Notes: a model not told the origin generated them from the sequence alone. DNA of 35,856 nt from Acinetobacter bereziniae (GCA_009912575.1 WNDP01000031.1:1-35856); one strand, 5' to 3'. Positions 1-8,702 are shown, counted from the first letter of the stretch. Numbers and translations: made by a program.

Positions 1-1
1 A

Positions 2-142
2 CGCTGTAATAATATGAAGGAATTAGACCAACTGATTGCAGAATCAATAGAAATTTATAATTGTTATAGACCACATTTGAGTCTAGGTATGATGACACCT
101 AATCAAATGTTTGAAAAAGTAAGAACCGAGCTAATTGCTTAA
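2..142 (+). CDS. IS3-family transposase, C-terminal fragment (cut by window edge)
   Basis: This is the last 46 codons of an integrase-type transposase; the rest lies outside the window. The visible end contains YNCYRPHLSLGMMTP, matching the IS3-family C-terminal pattern YN..RPH..L...TP that follows the last catalytic Glu of the DDE core. The open frame runs from the first bases to the TAA at 140-142. The IS right end follows directly. Such elements move by a circular intermediate and can carry outward promoters, but none is obvious here. The family call is firm from this motif; the exact element cannot be named from so little sequence. Confidence 0.85.
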   Translation, partial: RCNNMKELDQLIAESIEIYNCYRPHLSLGMMTPNQMFEKVRTELIA

Positions 143-187
143 CTCGGCTCTAAATAAAATACTGTCAATCTATTTTAGGACGAGACA
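143..187 (+). mobile_element. Right terminal region of the IS3-family element
   Basis: Downstream of the transposase stop lies a short non-coding tail ending in ttaggacgagaca. Read inward from the outside this begins tgtctcgtcc, giving the TG...CA ends usual for IS3-family inverted repeats. The outer boundary is placed at 187, but the left end is outside the window, so neither the inverted-repeat pairing nor a 3-4 bp target duplication can be confirmed. Confidence 0.6.
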
Positions 188-324
188 CCGAGCCATTAAG
201 TTTTCTGATCTTCATTAAATCTTCATACATTTCACAATTCAACAAAGTCACCCTCACCGTTTATCTCTAATTTTTGCGTAATTTAGTGACATCAAAGGAC
301 AAAAGTTCAATTCAGGTGAATCAA

Positions 325-687
325 ATGAAAAGTATTTTAACCACAATCACGCTTTCGATGGCAGCACTGATAACCACTTCAGCTATGGCAGCCCCACATG
401 TAGACTACCGAGATCAACAGCATCGTTATGAACAACAGCGTTGGGATCATCGAAATGATCACCGTTGGAACAACAACAAGCATTATGGCAATACCGTTGT
501 TCCAAGCCGTCATTGGCGTTCAGGTCAGTATTTACCTTCTCAATTTGGCTCTTCTCGCTATCACGTCAACTATAAAAACTATCGTCATTTATCCAAACCA
601 GGAAAGTACCAACAATGGTATAGAATCAATGGCGACTATGTACTGGTAAATCAAAAAAATCACCGCATTATTCGTGTCATCGGCTGA
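325..687 (+). CDS. Secreted RcnB-like protein
   Basis: The 120-residue product starts with a clear signal peptide (MKSILTTITLSMAAL..., cleavage probably after SAMA), so it is periplasmic. The mature part is rich in His, Arg, Tyr, Trp and Asn. It ends in the RcnB-family pattern of a basic SRHWRSGQYLP segment, a Tyr-rich stretch, and a closing WYRINGDYVLVNQKNHRIIRVI. RcnB in Escherichia coli is a periplasmic protein linked to nickel/cobalt homeostasis, but many RcnB-domain proteins have no tested metal role, so metal binding here is inference. The ATG at 325 is chosen over an upstream TTG at 274 because it places the signal peptide at the N terminus. A terminator follows at 706-730. It stands alone, not in an operon. 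Confidence 0.75.
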   Translation: MKSILTTITLSMAALITTSAMAAPHVDYRDQQHRYEQQRWDHRNDHRWNNNKHYGNTVVPSRHWRSGQYLPSQFGSSRYHVNYKNYRHLSKPGKYQQWYRINGDYVLVNQKNHRIIRVIG

Positions 688-705
688 TATTTTTAACATA
701 AACTA

Positions 706-730
706 AAACCCAACTGCGCTTGGGTTTTTT
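706..730 (+). terminator. Rho-independent terminator after the RcnB-like gene
   Basis: The sequence aaaccca, an 8-base loop, then tgggttttttt forms a 7-bp hairpin followed by a T run, 19 bases after the stop codon. Confidence 0.8.
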
Positions 731-859
731 AATATTTTGAGAAATACATGACAATTCTATTGATTTAACAATGCTTTCAACTACATATTTTCATGTATAT
801 CTCCATTATTTCTCTATATTTCAGGATTAAGTTTATTCATAGATTGAAAGGAAAGCTTG

Positions 860-946
860 ATGATTCTTACGCTTAAAATGCAATGCGAATCCTCCTCCTC
901 AATACTTGAACTTTCATCTTATATTCAAAATTCAATTGTGAAATGA
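860..946 (+). CDS. Possible 28-residue small ORF upstream of argA
   Basis: An ATG at 860 is preceded at good spacing by a purine-rich ribosome binding site (aaaggaaag, 847-855) and opens a 28-codon frame ending in TGA at 944-946. The peptide begins MILTLKMQCESSSSILEL and has four consecutive Ser codons but no Arg codons, so it does not look like an arginine attenuation leader. No signal peptide or membrane segment is clear. A strong terminator follows at 958-990, making this a small separate transcript rather than the start of argA. I do not recognise the peptide. The same stretch may instead act as a small RNA (see the ncRNA entry). Confidence 0.3.
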   Translation: MILTLKMQCESSSSILELSSYIQNSIVK

Positions 947-957
947 ATAACCCTTTT

Positions 958-990
958 GCACTCGTCCTCCCACGTTCGAGTGCTTTTTTT
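958..990 (+). terminator. Rho-independent terminator upstream of argA
   Basis: gcactcg (958-964) pairs with cgagtgc (977-983) around a 12-base loop, followed by a run of seven T. No annotated gene precedes it, so it must end the small transcript described above. argA starts 72 bases later and therefore probably has its own promoter in 991-1061. Confidence 0.85.
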
Positions 991-1061
991 ATTTTGACTA
1001 TTATTTCTCAGTTATTTTTGTTTAGAATCATCACACAGCAATCAACAATACTGAGATAGGT

Positions 1062-2417
1062 ATGCAAACTGACAATCCAGAAACAACTCAAAGCACAGCG
1101 CAAGAATATGTGCATTGGTTTCGTCATTCTGCACCCTATATCAATGCCCATCGAGGCAAGACCTTTGTATTGATGTTTGGTGGTGAAGCCGTTGAGCATC
1201 CAAATTTTCAGCATATTATTCATGATATTGCACTATTGCATTCACTAGGTATTCGACTCATTTTGGTCCACGGCGCACGCCCACAAATCAATGCAAATTT
1301 GCTCCAAAATAAAATTCAGAGCCCGATTCATATCAACCGTCGCATTACCACACGCGCTTCTTTACCCTGTGTGATGAGTGCTGTAGGTTCGATTCGACTA
1401 CAAATTGAAGCCTTATTGTCTATGGGGCTCGCCAACTCACCGATGTTTGGTGCTCGCATTGATGTTGTATCGGGTAACTTCGTGACTGCAAAACCTTATG
1501 GTATTCGAGATGGTATCGATTTTCAGCTCACTGGTGAGGTTCGAACCATTGATACTGAGGCGATTCAACGCCATTTAGACAATCAAAATATTGTGCTATT
1601 AGGGCCAACAGGCTATTCAACAACTGGTGAAGTGTTTAATTTGCTGGCAGAAGAAGTAGCAACAAAAACAGCCATTCACTTGCAAGCAGATAAACTGATT
1701 TTCTTAGGCAGTCAACAAGGCTTGATGGATGAATACGGCCAGTTAAAGCGTGAAATTACACCGCATCAACTCGATAAACATATTGAAAAATATCAAGATT
1801 CGAATTTTGAAATTGCACTGCATTTACACAATGCCAAACAGGCATCCTTAAAAGGGGTCAATCGTGTACACCTCCTTTCATATGCATATGATGGCGCTTT
1901 AATTGAAGAACTCTTTACCCGTGATGGGCATGGCACCATGATCACAGATGCACATTATGAAGAAGTGCGTATGGCCAACATTGGCGATGTAGGCGGTCTT
2001 ATTAATTTACTGCGTCCATTGGAAGAAGAAGGGATTTTGGTCTATCGCTCACGAGAACGACTAGAAACTGAAATTGATAAGTTTGCAGTCATTGAGCGAG
2101 ACGGTACGATTTTAGCCTGTGCCGCACTTTATCCAATTCCTGCTTCAAATGATGAAGTAAGCTCCGCTGAAATTGCCTGTGTTGCGGTCCATCCTGGCTA
2201 TCGTAAATCGAACCGAGGTAGTCAAATTCTACATTTCTTAGAAGAACACGCACGCCAACAAGGCATTCAACAACTGTTTGTTCTCACTACACGAACAGCA
2301 CACTGGTTCTTAGAGCACGGTTTTGAATTGGCAAATGTGGATGACTTACCCGAAGCTCGTCAAGCCTTATATAACTATCAACGTAATTCGATGGTATTTA
2401 AAAAATTAATTACCTGA
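1062..2417 (+). CDS. argA: N-acetylglutamate synthase (amino-acid N-acetyltransferase)
   Basis: ArgA catalyses the first step of arginine synthesis, moving the acetyl group of acetyl-CoA to glutamate. The 451-residue protein has the normal two-domain layout. An N-terminal amino-acid-kinase-like domain (about 1-290) has KTFVLMFGGEAV and ILVHGARPQIN, matching the ArgA/ArgB glycine-rich segments. A C-terminal GNAT acetyltransferase domain (about 300-445) has EIACVAVHPGYRKSNRGSQIL as the acetyl-CoA loop and LTTRTAHWFLEHGFE as the late GNAT motif. The kinase-like domain senses arginine in characterised homologues. The start at 1062 gives the expected N terminus before the conserved WFRHSAPYINAHRGKTFV. 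It is monocistronic, with a terminator upstream and a long hairpin downstream. It appears intact. Confidence 0.93.
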   Translation: MQTDNPETTQSTAQEYVHWFRHSAPYINAHRGKTFVLMFGGEAVEHPNFQHIIHDIALLHSLGIRLILVHGARPQINANLLQNKIQSPIHINRRITTRASLPCVMSAVGSIRLQIEALLSMGLANSPMFGARIDVVSGNFVTAKPYGIRDGIDFQLTGEVRTIDTEAIQRHLDNQNIVLLGPTGYSTTGEVFNLLAEEVATKTAIHLQADKLIFLGSQQGLMDEYGQLKREITPHQLDKHIEKYQDSNFEIALHLHNAKQASLKGVNRVHLLSYAYDGALIEELFTRDGHGTMITDAHYEEVRMANIGDVGGLINLLRPLEEEGILVYRSRERLETEIDKFAVIERDGTILACAALYPIPASNDEVSSAEIACVAVHPGYRKSNRGSQILHFLEEHARQQGIQQLFVLTTRTAHWFLEHGFELANVDDLPEARQALYNYQRNSMVFKKLIT

Positions 2418-2746
2418 TATTCAAGGCTGGCTGATTTGCATGAATTATCACATTTACATCTAAACTTATCTAAATAGATTCCATGACTGAGGTATTTTGC
2501 TTATACCTTCTCATGGAATCTATATTCCCAATCTAAATAACAATAATAAATTTAGACTTTTCAAATTCTTATAACTTTCTATTTTTATAGAATATTTATT
2601 TTATATTTCTGTTTTAACGATAACTTTAGCATTTAATAATTTATCTTTTTTTTTATTAGCAATCATCAAAAACTTATTTTTTTTGAAAATACAAAGCCTT
2701 TTAAGCTGATCCTCATTCTTTTTAAATCACACAGGCATCGTGACTC
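2418..2746. other. Intergenic region argA-ssuA with a long hairpin
   Basis: At 2476-2521 agattccatga... pairs with ...tcatggaatct, giving a stem of about 19 bp interrupted by a small bulge, with a loop of about 7 bases. No T run follows, so it is a poor Rho-independent terminator, though it may protect the argA 3' end. The rest, about 2530-2746, is very AT-rich with long T tracts and should contain the ssu operon promoter, but I cannot pick convincing -35/-10 boxes or a CysB/Cbl site by eye. Confidence 0.5.
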
Positions 2747-3706
2747 ATGGCGCACTTATTTCAACCTTCATGGAAAAAAATCTCCTTTCTAAGTGCAAGC
2801 CTTGCCACCATCATGATGCTGACTGGATGTTCCAAACCACAAGAAAGCACCACTTTAAATATTGGGTTTCAAAAATATGGTGTATTGCCGATTATCAAAG
2901 CTCGTGGTGACTTAGATAAAGCACTTAAAAAAAAAGGGGTCAATGTCAAATGGGTTGAGTTTCCTGCTGGTCCACAATTGTTGGAAGGTTTAAATGTAGG
3001 AAGCGTATCCTTTGGTGAATCAGGTGAAGCACCTCCGATCTTTGCTCAAGCAGCAAACTCCAATCTGGTCTATGTTGCCAATCAACCTGCGGCACCTTTG
3101 GCTGAGGCATTGATTGTACTTAAAGATTCAGCTATTCAATCCGTACAAGACCTTAAGGGTAAACGTGTGGTCCTGAACAAAGGCTCTAATGTACATTACC
3201 TTTTACTCAAAGTATTGGAAGCAAAACATTTAAAACTGGACGACATTCAAGTGGTCTACTTACCACCTGCTGATGCACGAGCTGCTTTTGAAAAAGGTGC
3301 AGTCGATGCGTGGGTTATTTGGGATCCGTTTTTTGCTGCTGCTGAAAAGCAGCTCAATGCAAAAGTGATTACTACAGGTCAAAATGTAGTGAATAACCAT
3401 CAATTTTATTTGGCTGATCGTAAGTTTGCAGAACAACACTCCGATGTTTTAAAGGTTGTGGTGAATGAATTAAACACCACTACACAATGGGTATCTCAAC
3501 ATCAAACTGATGCTGCCAAACTTTTAGAAAAACCAACAGGCTTACCGCTTGATGTACTCAATACATCCATTTCACGGATGGGCTTTGGCGTAAGTCCAAT
3601 TTCTAATGATGTGGTGAAAAAGCAACAAGATGTCGCAGATGCTTTTTATCAACAAAAACTTATTCCAAACAAAATCAATATCCAAGCGGCTGTATTAGCC
3701 CACTAA
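2747..3706 (+). CDS. ssuA: Sulfonate ABC transporter substrate-binding lipoprotein (SsuA-like, copy 1)
   Basis: This periplasmic binding protein is expected to deliver alkanesulfonates to the SsuBC importer. The 319-residue product has a lipoprotein signal ending in MMLTGC, so the mature protein is probably lipid-anchored at its N-terminal Cys. It then follows the SsuA pattern: LNIGFQKYGVLPIIKARGDL, WVEFPAGPQLLEGLNVGS, the ligand-pocket segment GESGEAPPIFAQAAN, and PADARAAFEKGAVDAWVIWDPF. Length is normal for the family. It is the first gene of ssuA-ssuA-ssuD-ssuC-ssuB, all on the plus strand with short gaps. The next gene encodes a close paralogue with an ordinary signal peptide. Exact ligand preference cannot be read from the sequence. 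Confidence 0.85.
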   Translation: MAHLFQPSWKKISFLSASLATIMMLTGCSKPQESTTLNIGFQKYGVLPIIKARGDLDKALKKKGVNVKWVEFPAGPQLLEGLNVGSVSFGESGEAPPIFAQAANSNLVYVANQPAAPLAEALIVLKDSAIQSVQDLKGKRVVLNKGSNVHYLLLKVLEAKHLKLDDIQVVYLPPADARAAFEKGAVDAWVIWDPFFAAAEKQLNAKVITTGQNVVNNHQFYLADRKFAEQHSDVLKVVVNELNTTTQWVSQHQTDAAKLLEKPTGLPLDVLNTSISRMGFGVSPISNDVVKKQQDVADAFYQQKLIPNKINIQAAVLAH

Positions 3707-3738
3707 TTTCGCACAATGCGACCCAAGAGGACATCAAA

Positions 3739-4731
3739 ATGACCCAACAAATTGCACAACATAAAACATCATCATGGTTTAATGCACCTACTCATGCAAT
3801 GACAACAATGTTGATCTGTAGTGCAATGCTTGGGTCAACTTCGGTTTGGGCAATTGACCCAACAGTGAAAGAATTACGTATTGGTTTTCAAAAAAGTTCC
3901 ATTAACTTTGCAATTGCCAAGCAACAGAAACTCTATGAAAAGGAGTTTCCAAATGCCAAAATTTCTTGGAATGAGTTTCCAGCAGGGCCGCAAATTCTTG
4001 AAGCACTTGCTGTCGGTTCAATTGATGTCGGTGTTACTGGTGATACACCACCCGTCTACGCACAAGCAGCAAATAAACCTTTGTATTATATCGCCTATGA
4101 AGCGGCCAAGCCTCTGGCTTCAGCCATTTTGGTAACGAAAAATTCAAAGATTACCAAACTCAGCGAATTAAAAGGTAAGCGTATTGCACTACAAAAAGGT
4201 TCGAGCGCTCACTATTTATTGGTTCAAGCCGTACGTAAAGCTGGCTTGCAATGGTCGGATATTCAACCCATTTGGCTCACTCCTGCTGATGCACGCGCCG
4301 CGTTCCAAAAAGGTGCTGTGGATGCGTGGGCGATTTGGGATCCATTCTTTGCCTCTGCCCAAATTGAAGATCAAGCTCGCATACTCGCTTCAGGACAAGG
4401 TTTAAGCCCTAATTACACCTTTTATTTGGCTTCACCCGAATTTGTAAAAAAATATCCTCAAGCTGTCAAAGGTATTATCCAGCAAATCAACATTGCAGAT
4501 AAATGGGTACAAGCCAATCGTGTTGCTACAGCACAATCAATCGGCCAAAGCACAGGCTTAAAGCCACAAGTCAGTCAGACTTTTATCGATCGGCGACCTC
4601 GCCCTTCTGGCGCTGCTCCGCTTTCAGCCAAAGTGATTTCAAACCAACAACAACTCGCAAATCGCTTTAGCGAACTCAAAATTATTCCAAATAGCATTGA
4701 GATTAAACAGGCTGTTTGGACTGCGAAATAG
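3739..4731 (+). CDS. ssuA: Sulfonate ABC transporter substrate-binding protein (SsuA-like, copy 2)
   Basis: This is a 330-residue paralogue of the preceding protein, 32 bases downstream. It has a Sec signal peptide with a long N-region, cleaved probably after SVWA, and no lipobox, so it should be soluble in the periplasm. Shared blocks include LRIGFQKSS, NEFPAGPQILEALAVGSIDVG, GDTPPVYAQAANKP and TPADARAAFQKGAVDAWAIWDPFF. The C-terminal half differs more from copy 1, notably FIDRRPRPSGAAPLSAKVI. Two binding proteins feeding one permease suggest a wider substrate range, such as sulfonates versus sulfate esters; that is inference. The frame is intact. Confidence 0.87.
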   Translation: MTQQIAQHKTSSWFNAPTHAMTTMLICSAMLGSTSVWAIDPTVKELRIGFQKSSINFAIAKQQKLYEKEFPNAKISWNEFPAGPQILEALAVGSIDVGVTGDTPPVYAQAANKPLYYIAYEAAKPLASAILVTKNSKITKLSELKGKRIALQKGSSAHYLLVQAVRKAGLQWSDIQPIWLTPADARAAFQKGAVDAWAIWDPFFASAQIEDQARILASGQGLSPNYTFYLASPEFVKKYPQAVKGIIQQINIADKWVQANRVATAQSIGQSTGLKPQVSQTFIDRRPRPSGAAPLSAKVISNQQQLANRFSELKIIPNSIEIKQAVWTAK

Positions 4732-4759
4732 TATTTGAATTTTTTTAAGGATGCATGAT

Positions 4760-5930
4760 ATGAAAATCTTCTGGTTTATTCCCACTCACGGTGACAGTCG
4801 TTATTTAGGAACCAGCAAAGGCGCACGACAAGTCGATCATGCTTATATGAAACAAATTGCTGTTGCAGTCGATAACCTGGGCTATGAAGGTGTACTTATT
4901 CCAACAGGTCGTTCATGTGAAGATCCGTGGATCACGGCAGCAAGCTTAATTGATGCCACTAAAAATTTAAAATTCTTGGTTGCTTTGCGTCCAGGCGTAA
5001 CCACACCTGCCCTTGCAGCACGTATGGCGGCTACCTTTGACCGCTTATCCAATGGTCGTGTTCTACTTAACCTCGTTACAGGTGGTGATGAACAAGAATT
5101 AAAAGGTGATGGTTTATATGAAGATCATGCTACACGCTATAAAACAGCAGCAGAGTACACCACCATTTGGCGTGAAATTTTAAAACGTTCACACACAGGT
5201 GAATCATTTACAATTTCATGGTGAACGCCTGAGTGTTGATGATGCCAAACTACTTTATCCACCTATTCAAGCGCCGTATCCACCACTTTGGTTTGGTGGT
5301 TCTTCTGAAGATGCAATCGAATTGGCCGCAGAACAAGTCGATACCTATTTAACATGGGGTGAACCACCAGCTGCCGTTAAAGAAAAAATTGCAGTGGTTA
5401 AAGCACGAGCAGAAACCAAAGGACGTCAGTTAAATTATGGTATTCGCTTACATGTTATTGTGCGCGAAACCAGTGAACAAGCATGGCAAGCAGCCAATGA
5501 ACTGATTCAGTATGTCGATGATGCAACCATCGCAGCCGCGCAAAAGAAATTTAAACAAATGGATTCTGTTGGTCAGCGCCGCATGGCAGAACTGCATAAT
5601 GGCGATCGCAGCAAACTTGAAGTTTCTCCAAATCTTTGGGCAGGTGTTGGTTTAGTCCGTGGTGGTGCAGGTACAGCATTGGTGGGCGACCCACAAACAG
5701 TTGCAGATCGTATTCAAGAATATGCAGACTTGGGTATCAACACATTTATCTTTTCTGGCTACCCACATTTGGAGGAATCCATTCGTTTTGCCGAGTTGGT
5801 ATTCCCATTACTTCCATTGGAAACACGCAAAAAACTCAGCCAACCAAATTTAACAGGACCATTTGGTGAAATTGTCGCCAACAACTACACACCTGAGGAA
5901 AATAAAAAATCCTTAAAGGAGCCCGCATGA
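4760..5930 (+). pseudogene. ssuD: FMNH2-dependent alkanesulfonate monooxygenase, frameshifted
   Basis: SsuD splits alkanesulfonates into aldehyde and sulfite using reduced flavin. The first part (4760-5222) reads [40 protein letters not shown] and [17 protein letters not shown], closely matching the luciferase-like SsuD family, then runs into a stop. The remainder (to 5930) continues in the next frame as [27 protein letters not shown] and [19 protein letters not shown]. One extra base, most simply the A at 5210 in tttacaattt, explains the break. The ATG at 4760 has AAGG nine bases upstream; an ATG at 4751 is too close to it. The 3' end overlaps ssuC by 4 bases (ATGA). No reductase gene (ssuE) is adjacent. 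Without the extra base the protein would be about normal length, so this is a recent mutation or a sequencing error. Confidence 0.85.
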
Positions 5931-6748
5931 ATGTTGTAGTCAAGCGAAATCCTATTAAGGAAAGTCATATCGTTTCACGTGGAACAAAACTATTTGGGCA
6001 GCGTTTGCTGCCTTGGATTGTCCCTATTTTACTCATTGCCATTTGGCAAATTGCTTCCAAGACTGGTTTGCTCGAAAGTCGTGTTCTCCCTGCTCCAACA
6101 GCCGTAGTGTCAGCATTTTGGATATTATTGGTCAGCGGTGAACTTTGGCAGCATGTCAAAGTGAGTGCAGGACGTGCCTTACTTGGGCTTTTTGTTGGGG
6201 GTGGTTTGGGTCTGATTTTAGGCTTACTCAATGGTTCTTCAAAAGTTGCATCTAATCTACTTGATACAACCTTGCAAATGATTCGAAATATCCCTGCTTT
6301 AGCACTCATCCCGCTGGTGATTTTATGGTTCGGTATTGATGAATCAGCAAAATTATTTTTGGTGGCGGTTGGCGTATTTTTCCCGATTTATATCAATACC
6401 TATCATGGAATTCGTTCAGTTGATCCGCAGTTGATTGAGATGGGTAAAAGTTATGGTTTAAATCGCTGGCAATTGTATAAAGAAATTATTTTACTGGGAG
6501 CGATGCCTTCCATTTTGGTTGGCTTACGCTTTTCACTTGGCTTAGTTTGGGTATTGCTCATTGTTGCAGAAACCATTTCTGCCCAATCTGGTATTGGTTA
6601 TATGACCATGAATGCCCGTGAATTTCTACAAACAGACATCGTGCTTGTTGGTATTTTACTGTATGCCCTTTTAGGTAAACTTGCCGATGTATTTGCACAA
6701 TTCTTAGAAAAATATCTATTGCGCTGGCACGCAGGTTATCAAAAATAG
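5927..6748 (+). CDS. ssuC: Alkanesulfonate ABC transporter permease
   Basis: The 273-residue integral membrane protein forms the SsuC channel with SsuB ATPase subunits. It has about six hydrophobic segments, beginning [21 protein letters not shown]. The coupling-helix (EAA-type) region reads [32 protein letters not shown], with the expected conserved Gly and the following P..l.GLR element, shown here in part only. It starts with an ATG overlapping the ssuD stop (ATGA), so translation is probably coupled to the upstream gene, and the ssuD frameshift could lower its expression. ssuB follows after 9 bases. The frame is intact and of normal length. Confidence 0.9.
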   Translation: MNVVVKRNPIKESHIVSRGTKLFGQRLLPWIVPILLIAIWQIASKTGLLESRVLPAPTAVVSAFWILLVSGELWQHVKVSAGRALLGLFVGGGLGLILGLLNGSSKVASNLLDTTLQMIRNIPALALIPLVILWFGIDESAKLFLVAVGVFFPIYINTYHGIRSVDPQLIEMGKSYGLNRWQLYKEIILLGAMPSILVGLRFSLGLVWVLLIVAETISAQSGIGYMTMNAREFLQTDIVLVGILLYALLGKLADVFAQFLEKYLLRWHAGYQK

Positions 6749-6757
6749 GAGCATGAA

Positions 6758-7556
6758 ATGACTGACTTAAGTATAAGCCAATATGCCAATGATCTTCATG
6801 TAAACTCAGAAGTTGCTGCTGAAGATCAAACCAAAGTTGGAGCAGAAATTTCACTTGAACAGCTGCATAAATATTATGGGGACGTTAAAGTTCTTGAAGA
6901 TTTAGACTTACATATTCAAGCAGGTGAGTTTGTTGCAATCGTAGGACGTAGTGGCTGTGGTAAAAGTACCTTATTGCGTTTAATCGCTGATTTAGAACAA
7001 CCAAGTTATGGCGAAATCAAATTTAAATCTTTGCTGAACTTTCGTGAGGGCATTATTGCAGATGATATTCGTGTGATGTTTCAAGACCCTCGTCTTTTGC
7101 CTTGGAAAAATATTTTAAAAAATGTCCAATTGGGACTCGCCAAAGATCAATTTCCCAAAGCTGAACAATTGTTAGAAAAAGTTGGGCTTAAAGAAAAGTC
7201 TAGACTATGGCCCTCACAACTTTCAGGTGGACAACGTCAAAGAACAGCGCTAGCTCGTGCGTTGTCACATACACCACGGGTATTGCTTCTCGATGGACCT
7301 TTGGGGGGCTTTGGATGCATTAACACGTCTAGAAATGCAAAGTTTGATTGAAAAATTATGGCTTGAACAAGGGTTTACCACTATTTTGGTCACCCATGAT
7401 GTCAGTGAAGCTGTGCAATTGGCAGATCGTATTATTCTTTTGGATAAAGGTCATATTGCCCAACAGTTTCAAGTCGATTTAGCTCGTCCACGCCAAAAAG
7501 GGGTTGTCTTTGCTGAGCTTGAACAGCAAGTGCTTTCTGCGGTACTGGCAACTTAA
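6758..7556 (+). pseudogene. ssuB: Alkanesulfonate ABC transporter ATPase, frameshifted and with altered Walker B
   Basis: SsuB would energise sulfonate import. The first frame (6758-7351) has the Walker A motif GRSGCGKST, the Q-loop [10 protein letters not shown] and the ABC signature LSGGQRQR. It reaches Walker B as VLLLDGP, where the family has VLLLDEP, so the catalytic Glu is replaced by Gly (codon gga at 7295). Just after, at a run of six G (7303-7308), the frame is lost. Removing one G restores [13 protein letters not shown] and then the H-loop VTHDVSEAV, ending at 7556. The start has a good ribosome binding site (aggag, 6747-6751). Two independent defects within 15 bases make loss of function likely even if the homopolymer change is a sequencing error. 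Confidence 0.85.
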
Positions 7557-7588
7557 GTCAAACCAGCAAGACTATATTGAAATAAATC

Positions 7589-7618
7589 AAAGGGTAAAGA
7601 GTTTACCCTTTTTTATTT
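7589..7618 (+). terminator. Rho-independent terminator of the ssu operon
   Basis: aagggtaaa (7590-7598) pairs with tttaccctt (7602-7610) around a 3-base loop, followed by tttta, about 33 bases after ssuB. Confidence 0.8.
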
Positions 7619-8054
7619 AAAATCGTCTATTTTTATCAATATGTCTAAGTTTCATCCTTTTTTATCACCTAAAAATAGATTCTGACTTAAATAAAATCAT
7701 CTATAGAGATTCTTTATTTAAATATAATTTGACCAATTTTAAATGAAGCATGTTTTCTTAAATAAAAATTAAATAACAGCATGTGGGATTCATTTATTTT
7801 TATTTAACACAAAAAATAAGCTTATACTAAAAAATGTCACAAATATTAAATAATAGGCCATTACTGACATAATTTTTTAATATATGCACTGCTCTAGTTT
7901 AGTGCAATTTTAGATAATAGAGCGTAACGATTGATTTAATAATAAATCTTCATCATTATTTATCAGAAATATACCAAAATAATCTTGCTTTCTGTGCACA
8001 AATCAAACATTTTGCCGTACAATTTAATAATCACTTATTTGATTTAAAGATGCG
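7619..8054. other. Long AT-rich intergenic region before the TetR-family gene
   Basis: About 435 bases with no convincing gene on either strand. It is very AT-rich. It contains one TTGACCA half-site (around 7730) like that of RutR but without the second half, and a short inverted repeat gattta-ataa-taaatc near 7931-7946. A promoter for the downstream regulator is expected near 8000-8040, but no clear boxes can be assigned. Confidence 0.5.
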
Positions 8055-8669
8055 ATGGAACAAAAAAAGAGTGCCCAAAAACGGCAGCAGTTACTGAGTG
8101 CTGCACTTGATGTATTTTCTGTCTATGGTTTCAACGGTGCAAGCCTAGACGAAATTGCGCAGTTAGCAGATATGCATAAGTCGAATATTTTCTATTATTA
8201 TGAAAATAAGGAAGCCTTATACGTTGAAGTCCTGACCACAGTCATGCAGAAATGGTTAGCCCCTTTACAATCACTTGAATCGGAATTAGAACCGGCTGAA
8301 GCTTTGTCACATTACATTATGACAAAAATTGAAATCTCCAGAACTCAGCCTAAAGCCTCTAAGCTTTTTGCATTAGAAGTGATTCAGGGTGCGCCACACA
8401 TTTTATTGATTCTTAAAGGACCACTTAAAAAGTTATTTAAGCGTAAAGCAAAGGTGATTTCAAATTGGCAAGCACAAGGTAAAATCTCAGATCAAATCGA
8501 TGCAGAATTACTCATTATCAATATTTGGGCATTGACGCAGAATTATGCAGATTTCAGTACTCAAATCGAGATGGTTACAGGTAAGACTTTACGTAACAAG
8601 AGTATGTGTCAACGTGCTATCGAGCATACGATCCATATGACGCTATATGGTGTTTTACCACGTAATTAA
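8055..8669 (+). CDS. TetR-family transcriptional regulator, RutR-like
   Basis: The 204-residue protein has a TetR N-terminal helix-turn-helix (about 10-55): LSAALDVFSVYGFNGASLDEIAQLADMHKSNIFYYYENKEALY. The remainder matches the RutR (YcdC) C-terminal domain: a WLAPL segment, ISRTQPKASKLFALEVIQGAP, and near the end IWALTQNYADFSTQIEMVTG. RutR in Escherichia coli senses uracil and controls pyrimidine catabolism. No rut genes lie next to it here, so ligand and targets remain unknown and no symbol is given. The ATG at 8055 follows a weak ribosome binding site (aaaga) and gives the usual N terminus. It faces the next gene, with a shared hairpin between them. Confidence 0.8.
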   Translation: MEQKKSAQKRQQLLSAALDVFSVYGFNGASLDEIAQLADMHKSNIFYYYENKEALYVEVLTTVMQKWLAPLQSLESELEPAEALSHYIMTKIEISRTQPKASKLFALEVIQGAPHILLILKGPLKKLFKRKAKVISNWQAQGKISDQIDAELLIINIWALTQNYADFSTQIEMVTGKTLRNKSMCQRAIEHTIHMTLYGVLPRN

Positions 8670-8702
8670 TTATCCAATAACACTATTGGTTATTTTGGCA
8701 AA

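Larger units (their letters stand above)
845..990 (+). ncRNA. Candidate small RNA with C-rich anti-Shine-Dalgarno motifs
   Basis: A short unit lies between the RcnB-like gene and argA and closes with its own terminator. It carries two C-rich stretches complementary to the GGAGG ribosome binding site: tcctcctcctc at 890-900 and tcctccc at 965-971 in the terminator loop. Several bacterial small RNAs pair with mRNA start regions through such motifs exposed in loops. The 5' end is not defined, since I could not settle on a promoter; the stated start is simply the ribosome-binding region of the small ORF. It may be a dual-function transcript. Confidence 0.3.

Noticed and set aside
860-1061. Arginine attenuation leader for argA
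   Set aside because: The small ORF has no Arg codons and its terminator has no visible alternative antiterminator pairing.
7257-7556. A separate 99-residue protein
   Set aside because: It is the 3' part of ssuB after the frameshift, with the ABC ATPase D-loop and H-loop in order.
7729-7736. TTGACCA half-site resembling the RutR operator
   Set aside because: The second half (TGGTCAA) is absent and the surroundings are very AT-rich, so one 7-base match is expected by chance.
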